Below are positions 31,251 through 39,292 of a DNA stretch of 53,875 nt, one piece after another. The stretch is from DUUI01 sp964627845 (lineage in GTDB: Bacteria; Bacillota_I; Bacilli_A; Erysipelotrichales; Erysipelotrichaceae). The stretch lies in NCBI GenBank assembly GCA_964627845.1, contig CAZVKL010000004.1:1-53875 (forward strand), read 5' to 3'. Every line of letters begins with the position of its first letter. The stretch's first letter is position 1. Under the pieces are notes generated by a model. The model was not told the DNA's origin and made no database searches. It worked only from the letters and a program-made list of their open reading frames with translations. Position numbers and translations under genes: made by a program.

Positions 31251-31263
31251 TAAGGAGGTAAAT

Positions 31264-32556
31264 ATGAATCTACTATTAAAAACTGGATTATTACTCTCTT
31301 TGTTTCTAACCAATGTCGTTTGGTTTGATTTTGAAGCAAAGGAAGAACTACCAAAACCCAGTCAGCTAGGATTAAATATTAGTACAGAAGAAGTGATGGT
31401 CGATTATGAAGAAGACTTTGATCCATCCGAATTGGTTATTTCTGGATCGTATGATCAATTGCTTTTACCAATTGTAGATACGACAATCTATGGTCCGCAA
31501 GTGATTACCTTTATGGCAACCTTAGACCAACAACAAATCAAAGTGAATCGGACTATTTTTGTTAAAGATAATATCGCCCCTGTCATTGAAGGGGAGGATT
31601 TAATCGAATTAAAATATGATTCTGAATTTGATATCCTAAGTGTCTTTACTGTCACGGATAATATCGATGAAAACATTTCATTAGAATTAGTGGGTGAACT
31701 AGATCGATTAACACCAGGGGAGTATCCACTTCAAGTTAAAGCGGTTGATTCCTCTCAAAATGAAACGACCTTAGATATTGTCGTTGTGGTTAATGAAGAT
31801 CCTGAAGTGTTATTGCTTCAAGAAAGAAACCAAGAGTTAAGTATCTTGGTTGATTCAGCAAACACACTAAATATGACATTGTTGGCGGATACGTCGGTAT
31901 CAGCGATTGAATCCATGTTAAATCGAGTCAATAACGCAAAAGAATTAGAGTCAGATTATCAAGCAGATTTAAATCAGTTATCAACTGAACTAAGTGCTAA
32001 ATTAGAGCGTGCCAACGAGTATTACCGTGAGCCAGCTCCGGCTGCTGTGGCACCTGCTCCAGCACCATCTACACCTGCCCCTGCTCCGGCACCGGCACCT
32101 GCTCCATCAACGCCAGCGCCAGCTCCAGCAGACAACAGCTTCTCTGTTACCATGACTCGATATGGTATGGACTGTGTCGGTTGTGTTGTAAGAGATGGCG
32201 TTGCTCACACATCCCATGGAATTGCGTTAAGTGCCAATGCGGTGAGACAACCAAATGGTGTCTGGCAAAATGGCATCACCTATAATGGTCGATTCATTAT
32301 TGCTGGTAACCGTAATCATGTTAAATGTACATTAATTTCAATCTATGACCACCCATATGAAGGAAGAGGAATTGTTCAAGGTCAACCAATTCATGGTATT
32401 ATGGCCGATAATGGTGCCTTTGGTTATAATCATTTAGACCTCTTTGTGGGGACCGAAACCAATATTAATGCTGTGTGGGTTGCGAATCCTTCAGCTCGCC
32501 CATACGCAATCATTACTGGATTTGCGACATTCACAGGAAATGGGTGTTCATTCTAA
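31264..32556 (+). CDS. Secreted paralogue with 3D-like (double-psi barrel) C-terminal domain
   Basis: 430 residues; start at 31264 after AAGGAGG. Signal peptide, then the same Ig-like/DUF5011-like module and helical stretch as the CHAP protein (IAPVIEGEDLIELKYDSEFDIL; ADTSVSAIESMLNRVNNAKELES), an Ala-Pro linker (about 258-290), and a different C-terminal domain of about 125 residues. That domain has GIMADNGAFGYNHLDLFVG, resembling the A-D-x-G-G-A-I...iDLf signature of 3D/MltA-like domains that cleave glycan strands. Four cysteines (MDCVGCVV, VKCTL, GNGCSF) may form disulfides or bind metal. Enzyme type is inference. Confidence 0.78.
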   Translation: MNLLLKTGLLLSLFLTNVVWFDFEAKEELPKPSQLGLNISTEEVMVDYEEDFDPSELVISGSYDQLLLPIVDTTIYGPQVITFMATLDQQQIKVNRTIFVKDNIAPVIEGEDLIELKYDSEFDILSVFTVTDNIDENISLELVGELDRLTPGEYPLQVKAVDSSQNETTLDIVVVVNEDPEVLLLQERNQELSILVDSANTLNMTLLADTSVSAIESMLNRVNNAKELESDYQADLNQLSTELSAKLERANEYYREPAPAAVAPAPAPSTPAPAPAPAPAPSTPAPAPADNSFSVTMTRYGMDCVGCVVRDGVAHTSHGIALSANAVRQPNGVWQNGITYNGRFIIAGNRNHVKCTLISIYDHPYEGRGIVQGQPIHGIMADNGAFGYNHLDLFVGTETNINAVWVANPSARPYAIITGFATFTGNGCSF

Positions 32557-32576
32557 GCGGAGAAATCCGCTTTTTT
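32555..32576 (+). terminator. Terminator of the 3D-like gene
   Basis: AAGCGGA-GAAA-TCCGCTT followed by T4, starting in the stop codon and ending 4-5 nt before the next start codon. Confidence 0.85.
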
Positions 32577-32580
32577 GCTT

Positions 32581-33618
32581 ATGAAGAAAATTATTTATGC
32601 GTCTAACTCAAATTATGAAATCATTCATGATGAACTACAAGAACTTAGAACAAAGCCAAGTGTCTTGGTCTTTGTCCCAAGTTCAAAAGAACCGTATGTT
32701 TTTAAAGAACGACAAGAGACCCAACTTCTTGAAGATTTAAACTTAAATCTAAAGGAAGTGATCTCCTTAGATGATCAAATGAGTCAGGCTGTTTGGCAGT
32801 CAGCCATCATGAAAGCGGATTGTTTGTATCTGCATGGTGGAAATCCGCTCGTCTTTTTAGAATACATGAAAGAAAAAGAAGTATTAGAGTCCATTAAACA
32901 GTTTAATGGGTTTGTTATTGGTATCAGTGCGGGAGCGATGCTGTTAAGTGAAAACATTGTATTAACCCCTTCAAATGAAGAATATACGCAATTTGTGATT
33001 GAGCCAGCACTCAATAAAGCGAACTTAAATATCTTCCCACATCTTAATTTTTCAGAAGTCATGACCCAAGGTGTGATGACAGGCGATGGCTTGATGCAAG
33101 TGAGTGATTTATTAGAATTATCTCATCATGTCGTGATTGACTGCCTAGCAGACCATCATTTTATTGTCAAAGAAGGGGATCAATTGCGTTATTATGGCGA
33201 TCATTTTTATCAACTAAAAGATGGCCTAGTATACAAGTTAATGAATGAAGACTATAAACAAATTGATTGGAATCCATCAAATGTTTACCAGAGAAGTGAT
33301 GTCAGTCATTTTTATGCAGTTTATGACACGATGGAAGAAGCCATCAAAGCCGGTCGAGTCTCATGGTTATTTAACTTGGATCACTCACAACAAGCCCAAT
33401 CGGTCGATTTAGCCTTGATGAATTTAGTCGAAACTGGTATGGCTTATCAACAAGCGGATGAAGATGATTTTAAATCATGGTTAATAGACCATCCTCAAAC
33501 ACGCTTTTGCACCTTAAGTTTAACCAAAATCAACGAATCAGTCTTGGAACATCTCACCATAAGAACTCGTTATATGAAATTTATTGAACAGATGAAAGTT
33601 TGGCCAAAACTAGGTTAA
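32581..33618 (+). CDS. Peptidase S51-like (dipeptidase E / glutamine amidotransferase-like) protein with extra C-terminal domain
   Basis: 345 residues. The first ~205 match the S51 family: CLYLHGGNPLVFLEYM, the nucleophile elbow VIGISAGAMLLS (predicted active Ser), and NIFPHLNFSE with a His in the catalytic position. The remaining ~140 residues (from about NPSNVYQRSDVSH) form a domain I do not recognise; PepE is only about 230 residues. The ATG at 32581 has no Shine-Dalgarno sequence and sits right after a terminator hairpin, so how it is expressed is unclear; no better start exists downstream because MKKIIYASNSN is the usual family N-terminus. Confidence 0.78.
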   Translation: MKKIIYASNSNYEIIHDELQELRTKPSVLVFVPSSKEPYVFKERQETQLLEDLNLNLKEVISLDDQMSQAVWQSAIMKADCLYLHGGNPLVFLEYMKEKEVLESIKQFNGFVIGISAGAMLLSENIVLTPSNEEYTQFVIEPALNKANLNIFPHLNFSEVMTQGVMTGDGLMQVSDLLELSHHVVIDCLADHHFIVKEGDQLRYYGDHFYQLKDGLVYKLMNEDYKQIDWNPSNVYQRSDVSHFYAVYDTMEEAIKAGRVSWLFNLDHSQQAQSVDLALMNLVETGMAYQQADEDDFKSWLIDHPQTRFCTLSLTKINESVLEHLTIRTRYMKFIEQMKVWPKLG

Positions 33619-33627
33619 ATGAGTTTT

Positions 33628-33657
33628 TTGTCCAAGCTTGATTGAATGTGATAAAAT
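33628..33657 (+). promoter_or_regulatory. Promoter placing +1 at the start codon of the MBL-fold gene
   Basis: TTGTCC (33628-33633), 18-nt spacer, TAAAAT (33652-33657), then six bases to ATG at 33664. Confidence 0.55.
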
Positions 33658-33663
33658 AACAAC

Positions 33664-34329
33664 ATGAAGTGCCAAGTAACATACCTTCATCATTGTGGTT
33701 ATCAAGTTGAAACCGACCATTCATTCCTTGTCTTTGATTGGATAGAAGGTAAAATTAAAACCAGCAATAAAACGAAGATTTGTTTTATTACTCACTCTCA
33801 TCAAGATCATTATCGACCTGATGTGTTTGAAAAAGATTTTGATGCTTTTATTGTTTCAAACGATGTCAAAACACAAAGTCATGATAAAATAATTTGGGTG
33901 AAAGAAGGAGATCAGCTTAGTCCTTTATCACTAACAATCGAAGTTTTAGGTAGTACCGACTTAGGTGTCTCCTATTATGTGGAAGTTGATGGTGTTCATT
34001 TGTTCTTTGCTGGTGATTTAAATAATTGGCATTGGGCAAAGGAGAGCACTCAAGAAGAAATTGATGAAATGAATGAACAGTTCTTAAAAAAAATAAAACC
34101 ACTTCAAGGAAAAAACGTGGATGTACTCTTTATCGATATTGACCCAAGACTACAAGTCAATTATGATTTAGGGGCGAAACAACTTTTAGAAATTATTCAA
34201 CCTAAGGCAATATTCCCGATGCACTTTACATCGGATATTCATAAAATAAGAGAGTATTATGCAACGACTCAAATTGAAAACTTAATTCCTGTCTTTGAGG
34301 ATAACAGTGAATTTGAGCTAGATTGGTGA
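33664..34329 (+). CDS. Metallo-beta-lactamase-fold hydrolase (UlaG-like)
   Basis: 221 residues. Zinc-site motifs: THSHQDHYRPD (HxHxDH form, about residues 40-45), FFAGDLNNWHW (Asp bridging ligand) and FPMHFTSD (last His). Short UlaG/YycJ-like type with few loops; substrate unknown, possibly a phosphoester or lactone. No ribosome site; predicted leaderless. Seven bases separate its stop from the HAD phosphatase gene, with which it forms an operon, hinting at a shared small-molecule pathway. Confidence 0.85.
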   Translation: MKCQVTYLHHCGYQVETDHSFLVFDWIEGKIKTSNKTKICFITHSHQDHYRPDVFEKDFDAFIVSNDVKTQSHDKIIWVKEGDQLSPLSLTIEVLGSTDLGVSYYVEVDGVHLFFAGDLNNWHWAKESTQEEIDEMNEQFLKKIKPLQGKNVDVLFIDIDPRLQVNYDLGAKQLLEIIQPKAIFPMHFTSDIHKIREYYATTQIENLIPVFEDNSEFELDW

Positions 34330-34335
34330 GGAATT

Positions 34336-35448
34336 ATGTCAGTAAATCAACGTACAAAAGTTAAAAGAAGATTAAATCCAGCTGTTTATTCAATGTTAAC
34401 TGGATTAATTTTTATTATCATTGGCGTCATGTGGTTAGGTGTCGTCGATTTGTTAATCGATATTGAAGGATTCGGGTTAGGGGATGTTATTTACCTACTC
34501 CCTTATGCTGGTTATGCGGTCATAGGTTTGGGGATTGTCATGATCTTTGTTAACTTAATTCGAATGGTTGTCAGTAAACCAGTGGTAAAGGAAACGGTCG
34601 TTGTCAAAAAAAAGGGACAAGACCCTAAAACAATTCAAGAAGTAAGTAAATTTGAAAAAAAATACATTAAAGGATTAATCTTTGATTTAGATGGAACACT
34701 GCTCAATACGTTAGAAGACTTAGCCAATGCGGGTAATTTTGTCTTAAAGGCGAAGGGTTTTAAAACAGCTAACCTTGAAACCTTTCGGTTAGGGTTGGGC
34801 AATGGTCTAAGAAACTTAATGAAATCGGTGTTGCCACCAGAAACTCAAGAACAAGTGATTGATGATGTCACACGTGAAATGATTCAATACTATTCTGAGC
34901 ATTCAATGGTCAAAACAAGACCATTTGAAGGAGTTAACGATATGTTGACACAACTCTCCAAAAGAGGGTATTTAATGGCAGTCGTGTCAAATAAGAAAGA
35001 TGATCTAACTAAAACATTAGTAAAACATTATTTCCCGAATGTATTATTTGTTGATTGTATTGGGGAAGGATCGACCTATCCACGTAAACCTGATCCAACC
35101 ATCATTAAATATTTATCAGACAGAATGATGTTACCAATGAATCAAATGGCTTTAGTTGGAGATTCTGAAGTTGATTTCCAAACCGCAAAAAATGCGAATA
35201 TGATAAGTTTTGGTGTCATGTGGGGTTATCGTTCGCCAAAAGAGTTGGTGGGCAATGAACCAAATACCTTTATTCAAACACCCAATGAGTTGGTGATGAA
35301 TTTAGACATGATGAACCAACAAGAATCATATGATGATAGTTTAGAACTCACTCAGGAATTATCAGCACTGAATGTAAACGAGTTAGAAACAGTCCAAGAA
35401 CATGATTTATTTGATACAGATGAATATGATGAAGTCGTTGAGGTGTAA
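34336..35448 (+). CDS. Membrane-anchored HAD phosphatase (phosphoglycolate-phosphatase-like)
   Basis: 370 residues in three parts. Residues 1-75: basic N-terminus and two hydrophobic helices (about 18-40 and 52-75). Residues about 110-320: a HAD-IA phosphatase of the Gph type with IFDLDGTLLNT (nucleophile Asp and acid/base Asp), VVSNKK (motif II), Lys in YPRKPDPTII (motif III) and VGDSEVDFQTAKNA (motif IV). Residues about 325-370: acidic tail (SYDDSLELTQELSAL...DTDEYDEVVEV). Gph enzymes are normally soluble and ~220 residues, so the helices are an unusual fusion that places the active site at the cytoplasmic membrane face. Confidence 0.87.
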   Translation: MSVNQRTKVKRRLNPAVYSMLTGLIFIIIGVMWLGVVDLLIDIEGFGLGDVIYLLPYAGYAVIGLGIVMIFVNLIRMVVSKPVVKETVVVKKKGQDPKTIQEVSKFEKKYIKGLIFDLDGTLLNTLEDLANAGNFVLKAKGFKTANLETFRLGLGNGLRNLMKSVLPPETQEQVIDDVTREMIQYYSEHSMVKTRPFEGVNDMLTQLSKRGYLMAVVSNKKDDLTKTLVKHYFPNVLFVDCIGEGSTYPRKPDPTIIKYLSDRMMLPMNQMALVGDSEVDFQTAKNANMISFGVMWGYRSPKELVGNEPNTFIQTPNELVMNLDMMNQQESYDDSLELTQELSALNVNELETVQEHDLFDTDEYDEVVEV

Positions 35449-35463
35449 ATCACCTCTTTTTTT
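35440..35463 (+). terminator. Terminator of the MBL-HAD operon
   Basis: GAGGTG-TAAAT-CACCTC with T7; the loop holds the stop codon. Confidence 0.87.
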
Positions 35464-35483
35464 ATGACTCATGAGTGATACTT

Positions 35484-35492
35484 TGATATAAT
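35484..35492 (+). promoter_or_regulatory. Extended -10 promoter of the nucleotidyltransferase gene
   Basis: TGA-TATAAT with no clear -35; TTGGAGGAAACT precedes the ATG at 35515. Confidence 0.6.
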
Positions 35493-35514
35493 TAAAAGGA
35501 AATTGGAGGAAACT

Positions 35515-36426
35515 ATGAAAACACCAACATTAGTAATATTAGCAGCCGGAATGGGAAGTCGCTATGGTGGCTTAAAACAGATTGATGCATTAGGTGATAA
35601 TGGTGAAACCATTATTGATTTTTCAATCTATGACGCGATTCAAGCTGGTTTTAAAAAGTTAATTTTAATCATTAAAAAAGAACATGAAGATGCGTTTGAA
35701 AAACAATTAGTCAGTAAAATTCGTGACCATATCGATGTTCAATATGCTTATCAAGATTTATATAATGTTCCAGAAGGGATTGAAGTTCCAGAAGGACGTG
35801 AGAAACCTTGGGGGACCGTCCATGCGTTATTGGCCATTGAATCAATTATTGGGGATGATCCATTCATGGTTTGTAACGCAGATGACTATTATGGGAAATC
35901 ATCATTTGTGTTAATGCATAACTTCTTAAGCACAGAAGTCGATGATTCTCACTATGGCATGATTGGTTATATCTTAAAGAATACATTAACAGACCACGGT
36001 TCAGTGACCAGAGGGATTTGTGAGATTGAAGATGGTTACTTAAAATCTATCGTCGAAATTCAAAAGATTGAAAAAGAAGGTAACTTAGTCAGAATCGAAG
36101 ATGACGGTGCATGGCGCTTTATTGATGGAAGTGGTCTAGTATCAATGAATTATTGGGGATTCACTCCAAAGATTCTGGATCAAATGAAACCACTCTTCAA
36201 AGACTATTTAGATAATAATCTAGCATCCAATCCAATGAAGGCAGAGTATGTTATTCCTACCGCCATGGGTCAATTAGTGGAAGATAATACGGTAAAAGTT
36301 AAAGTCTTTACATCAAGTGATCACTGGCATGGTGTCACTTATCAAGAAGATAAACCATTAGTTAAGAAAAAATTAAAAGAATACAAAGAGAAAAAACTTT
36401 ATCCAAAGGATTTATGGAAAAAGTAG
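35515..36426 (+). CDS. Sugar-phosphate nucleotidyltransferase-like protein
   Basis: 303 residues; start at 35515 after GGAGG. Nucleotidyltransferase fold: LAAGMGSRYGGLKQIDALGDNGETIIDFSIYDA (NTP loop with G-x-G-x-R and Lys), KPWGTVHALL, and FMVCNADDYYG with the metal-binding Asp. It probably makes an NDP-sugar or NDP-alcohol from NTP; substrate not deducible. The variant GSRYGGLKQ is typical of a subfamily often annotated only as nucleotidyltransferase. Its 3' end overlaps the start of the VOC gene by 13 nt. Confidence 0.85.
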   Translation: MKTPTLVILAAGMGSRYGGLKQIDALGDNGETIIDFSIYDAIQAGFKKLILIIKKEHEDAFEKQLVSKIRDHIDVQYAYQDLYNVPEGIEVPEGREKPWGTVHALLAIESIIGDDPFMVCNADDYYGKSSFVLMHNFLSTEVDDSHYGMIGYILKNTLTDHGSVTRGICEIEDGYLKSIVEIQKIEKEGNLVRIEDDGAWRFIDGSGLVSMNYWGFTPKILDQMKPLFKDYLDNNLASNPMKAEYVIPTAMGQLVEDNTVKVKVFTSSDHWHGVTYQEDKPLVKKKLKEYKEKKLYPKDLWKK

Positions 36427-37187
36427 TCATTTCAAAAGTGGAGTTGAATGTTTCTAATTTAGAAATGATGTCTGAGTTTTATCAAGATGTCATTGGTTTA
36501 AAGGTTCATTCAACAAATGACAAGGTTGTGTCATTAGGCTCTGATCGAGTTCTCATCGATCTTGTTAAAAGTGATTCTACTCATCGTATTGATTCATTAG
36601 GTCTTTATCATCTGGCATTATTAGTTCCCAGCGAAAAAGACTTAGGTGAAACACTGATACATTTACTTAAGATTGGCGCAAACTTATCGGGTGGAGCGGA
36701 TCATGGTTATTCTCAGGCACTATATTTAAATGATCCAGAAGGCAATGGGATTGAAATCTATGCTGATCGTCCTAGAAATGAGTGGATTATTCATGAAGAT
36801 GGGGAAATTGAAGGATATACAGAAGAGCTTGATGTTAATTCTCTGTTAAAAGACACAAAACAAGAATTCAATGGCATCATGGATGGCACGATTATGGGCC
36901 ATGTTCATTTGAAAGTGAAGGATTTAAATGAAACCCAACAATTCTATGAAGATTTAGGGTTTAGCCTGAAGTCAGACTTTGGCAATCAGGCGAAGTTTTT
37001 CGCAATAGGAATGTATCATCACCACATTGGGACTAATACGTGGCATGGTAACCATCTCCCAAAATTAAGTGAAAATCAATTGGGTCTTAGAAAAATTCAT
37101 CTTAACTTAGAGCACAAAGAAAAAGAACCTCAACAATTCGAAGTTCTTGATCCAAATGGTATCCCACTTAGAATAAATTTTGTATAA
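36414..37187 (+). CDS. Two-domain VOC (glyoxalase/dioxygenase) protein, CatE-like
   Basis: 257 residues with two vicinal-oxygen-chelate modules (about 1-120 and 155-257). Ligand-type residues: His in LGLYHLALLV, Glu in GNGIEIYADRPRNEW, then His in MGHVHLKVKDL and the stretch HHHIGTNTWHG. The arrangement matches bacterial CatE/YfiE-type ring-cleavage dioxygenase relatives, but the substrate is unknown. Starts within the last 13 nt of the nucleotidyltransferase gene, with AAAGGA before the ATG. Its 3' end overlaps the 3' end of the convergent TraB gene by 20 nt. Confidence 0.82.
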   Translation: MEKVVISKVELNVSNLEMMSEFYQDVIGLKVHSTNDKVVSLGSDRVLIDLVKSDSTHRIDSLGLYHLALLVPSEKDLGETLIHLLKIGANLSGGADHGYSQALYLNDPEGNGIEIYADRPRNEWIIHEDGEIEGYTEELDVNSLLKDTKQEFNGIMDGTIMGHVHLKVKDLNETQQFYEDLGFSLKSDFGNQAKFFAIGMYHHHIGTNTWHGNHLPKLSENQLGLRKIHLNLEHKEKEPQQFEVLDPNGIPLRINFV

Positions 37188-38316
37188 AGGCTCGAATTGT
37201 ATCAAATGAGAAATAAAGGGTGACAGCAACCGAAAATAAAGAGGTCATAAACATCACTAACAGCGTTCGAAGAATATTATTCTTTAGCGCTGTTTTTAAA
37301 TTCTTTGCATCGTGATTCAATGTTTCAAAATCCCCAACAGTAGGAGCCCTAAAATAGGCTTCACTAATCCCGGCAAACCAACCGACAGATAAAATAGGAT
37401 GAATGGCAGAGATGAAGGCGGTTAAAAATGAAACTAGAATCGTGATTGGATGAGCAAAACAGATGGCTGCCCCGATAGCAGAAGCGATGGAAAGCGTAAG
37501 GATCCAGTCTTTGACTTTATTGAAACCTTCTAAATCAAATCCAAACACAAATAACATTAAGAAAATAAAGGCAAAGGGTAGCACCCACTTCATGATTTGA
37601 GAGAAGGTTGACTTAGGTTTAATCACTTCAAGCTGTTGTAAATCGATATCAGGTCCCTGTAAGTGTTTTTCGATGCCAGGACCATGAGCTGCCCCAATAA
37701 TGACAGCAATGTTTTGTCCTGGGGCTTCCTTAATGGATTGAGCCATGTATTGATCTCGTTCTGTGACTAAGATTCTATGGACAGTTGGAAAAGCTTTACT
37801 AATGTCTTTAAGGGCATTATTTAAAACATCTTCTTTTTTTAGGTTTTCAATGTCGGTCTCATCAATGTTAATATCGTCACTTTCCATTAAAGCACCAAGC
37901 ATTTTTACTTTCTCCCATAAACTTAGGTATGACCAAATCCGTTTAAACGTAATTTGAATGTCACGGTCAATGGTTGAAAGCGGGATGTTCTCTTGTTGTG
38001 CCAATGTTAAGCCCATTCTCATTTCGTCGCCCACTTGTGAGTCCATTTGACTGGCAACCTTTTTTTGATATTGAGATAGAATATAGTTAACAATCACTAG
38101 GATTAATTTCTTTTCTTTAATCACATCGATTAACTTCATTTTTGAATAGTCAACCGGTTCATTAATCTTTGTTGCACGTTGTTTATCTAGTTCAAGACAG
38201 ATGTGATCTGGCTTAATCGTTTCAATCACTTCTTTCACTTCCTGTACGGAGGCTTTTGAAACATGCGCGGTTTCAATTAAGGTGATTTTTTTATTGTTTA
38301 TTTGTAGTTGTTTCAT
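37168..38316 (-). CDS. TraB/PrgY-family (TIKI-like) membrane protein
   Basis: 382 residues from the Met at 38316; an alternative three codons earlier is possible. N-terminal TraB domain: ITLIETAHVSK, HICLELDKQRA, STIDRDIQITFKR, and VIIGAAHGPGI, holding the conserved GxxH-type and Glu/Asp/Arg residues proposed as a metalloprotease site. C-terminal ~150 residues have three to four helices. PrgY from Enterococcus, which inactivates the peptide pheromone, belongs here; the target in this organism is unknown. No ribosome site; extended -10 TGGTATAAT ends 7 nt before the start. Confidence 0.87.
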   Translation of the reverse strand: MKQLQINNKKITLIETAHVSKASVQEVKEVIETIKPDHICLELDKQRATKINEPVDYSKMKLIDVIKEKKLILVIVNYILSQYQKKVASQMDSQVGDEMRMGLTLAQQENIPLSTIDRDIQITFKRIWSYLSLWEKVKMLGALMESDDINIDETDIENLKKEDVLNNALKDISKAFPTVHRILVTERDQYMAQSIKEAPGQNIAVIIGAAHGPGIEKHLQGPDIDLQQLEVIKPKSTFSQIMKWVLPFAFIFLMLFVFGFDLEGFNKVKDWILTLSIASAIGAAICFAHPITILVSFLTAFISAIHPILSVGWFAGISEAYFRAPTVGDFETLNHDAKNLKTALKNNILRTLLVMFMTSLFSVAVTLYFSFDTIRAFIQNLF

Positions 38317-38323
38317 GAGCATC

Positions 38324-38332
38324 ATTATACCA
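38324..38332 (-). promoter_or_regulatory. Extended -10 promoter of the TraB gene, +1 at start codon
   Basis: Minus strand TGGTATAAT (38332-38324), seven bases before the ATG. It mirrors the same TGGTATAAT on the plus strand at 38360-38368. Confidence 0.55.
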
Positions 38333-38359
38333 TACTCATTTTAAGTTAAGGTCTAAACA

Positions 38360-38368
38360 TGGTATAAT
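38360..38368 (+). promoter_or_regulatory. Extended -10 promoter of the cdaA operon
   Basis: TGGTATAAT, no consensus -35; CGGAGG precedes the cdaA ATG. Confidence 0.6.
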
Positions 38369-38392
38369 TCCATTACTAAACGGAGGTTTCAA

Positions 38393-39292
38393 ATGGATTG
38401 GACGACACTAAATCAAATCATTGATTATTTGAGAAACCTGTTAGATATTTTGATTGTATGGATGGTGGTCCATTATCTTCTAAAAGTTTTTAGAAATAAT
38501 GCCCGCACAATGCAAATTATGAAGGGAATCATCTATCTCTTTATCGCTAAATTAATAGCAGATTTTTTCCAATTACGAACTTTTAATGTTTTATTAAACT
38601 ACTTATTAGACTGGGGATTCTTAGCGGTCATCGTTATCTTTCAACCTGAAATTCGCTCCCTCTTAGAAAAGATGGGACAAGTTAACGCTTATACAGGGAT
38701 TTTTGCTTTGAGTGGTAATCAGAAACAACGATTAGTTTCGGAGGTATCCAGTGCGGTCTCAACACTCTCCCAAAAGAAAATTGGGGCTTTAATTACGTTT
38801 CAACGCGGTACATCCTTAGAAGACTATGTAAACTCTGGGACACAACTCAATTCTGAAGTGACCAAAGAACTAATTACGTCGATCTTTGTGACAACAACAC
38901 CGCTGCATGATGGAGCAATCATCATTCAAGGGGACAAGGTGGCGTGTGCATCCGCCTTTTTTCCACCGACTAACAATGAATTGCCGGTCCGTTTTGGTGC
39001 CCGACATAGAGCAGCGGTTGGCATCTCTGAGATTACTGATTCCATTACTATTGTTGTTTCAGAAGAGACTGGATCGGTGTCTGTTGCTCAAAATGGTAAG
39101 CTAACATTATTTGATGATGAAGGCCATTTATACAACTTCTTATCGGATGCACTGAATGTGGATGAAGATGATATTCAAAACAACGTGCCTTTTTGGAAGC
39201 GAAAAGAAACGTCCTTTGTTGATAAATCTGAAAAAACCATGTCTGAATTAATGAGACAAGAGAATAAGGAGAAGCGTGATGACACAAAATAA
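38393..39292 (+). CDS. cdaA: Diadenylate cyclase CdaA
   Basis: 299-residue membrane enzyme that makes the second messenger c-di-AMP from two ATP. Three N-terminal helices (about 15-33, 42-60, 68-85), then the DAC domain with catalytic DGA (Asp173, TPLHDGAIII) and RHR (Arg204-His205-Arg206, GARHRAAVG). The cdaA-cdaR-glmM order is the conserved Bacillota arrangement that links c-di-AMP with wall precursor synthesis and, through K+ channels, with osmotic control; TrkA in this window is a plausible c-di-AMP target by family analogy. Overlaps cdaR by 14 nt. Confidence 0.96.
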   Translation: MDWTTLNQIIDYLRNLLDILIVWMVVHYLLKVFRNNARTMQIMKGIIYLFIAKLIADFFQLRTFNVLLNYLLDWGFLAVIVIFQPEIRSLLEKMGQVNAYTGIFALSGNQKQRLVSEVSSAVSTLSQKKIGALITFQRGTSLEDYVNSGTQLNSEVTKELITSIFVTTTPLHDGAIIIQGDKVACASAFFPPTNNELPVRFGARHRAAVGISEITDSITIVVSEETGSVSVAQNGKLTLFDDEGHLYNFLSDALNVDEDDIQNNVPFWKRKETSFVDKSEKTMSELMRQENKEKRDDTK

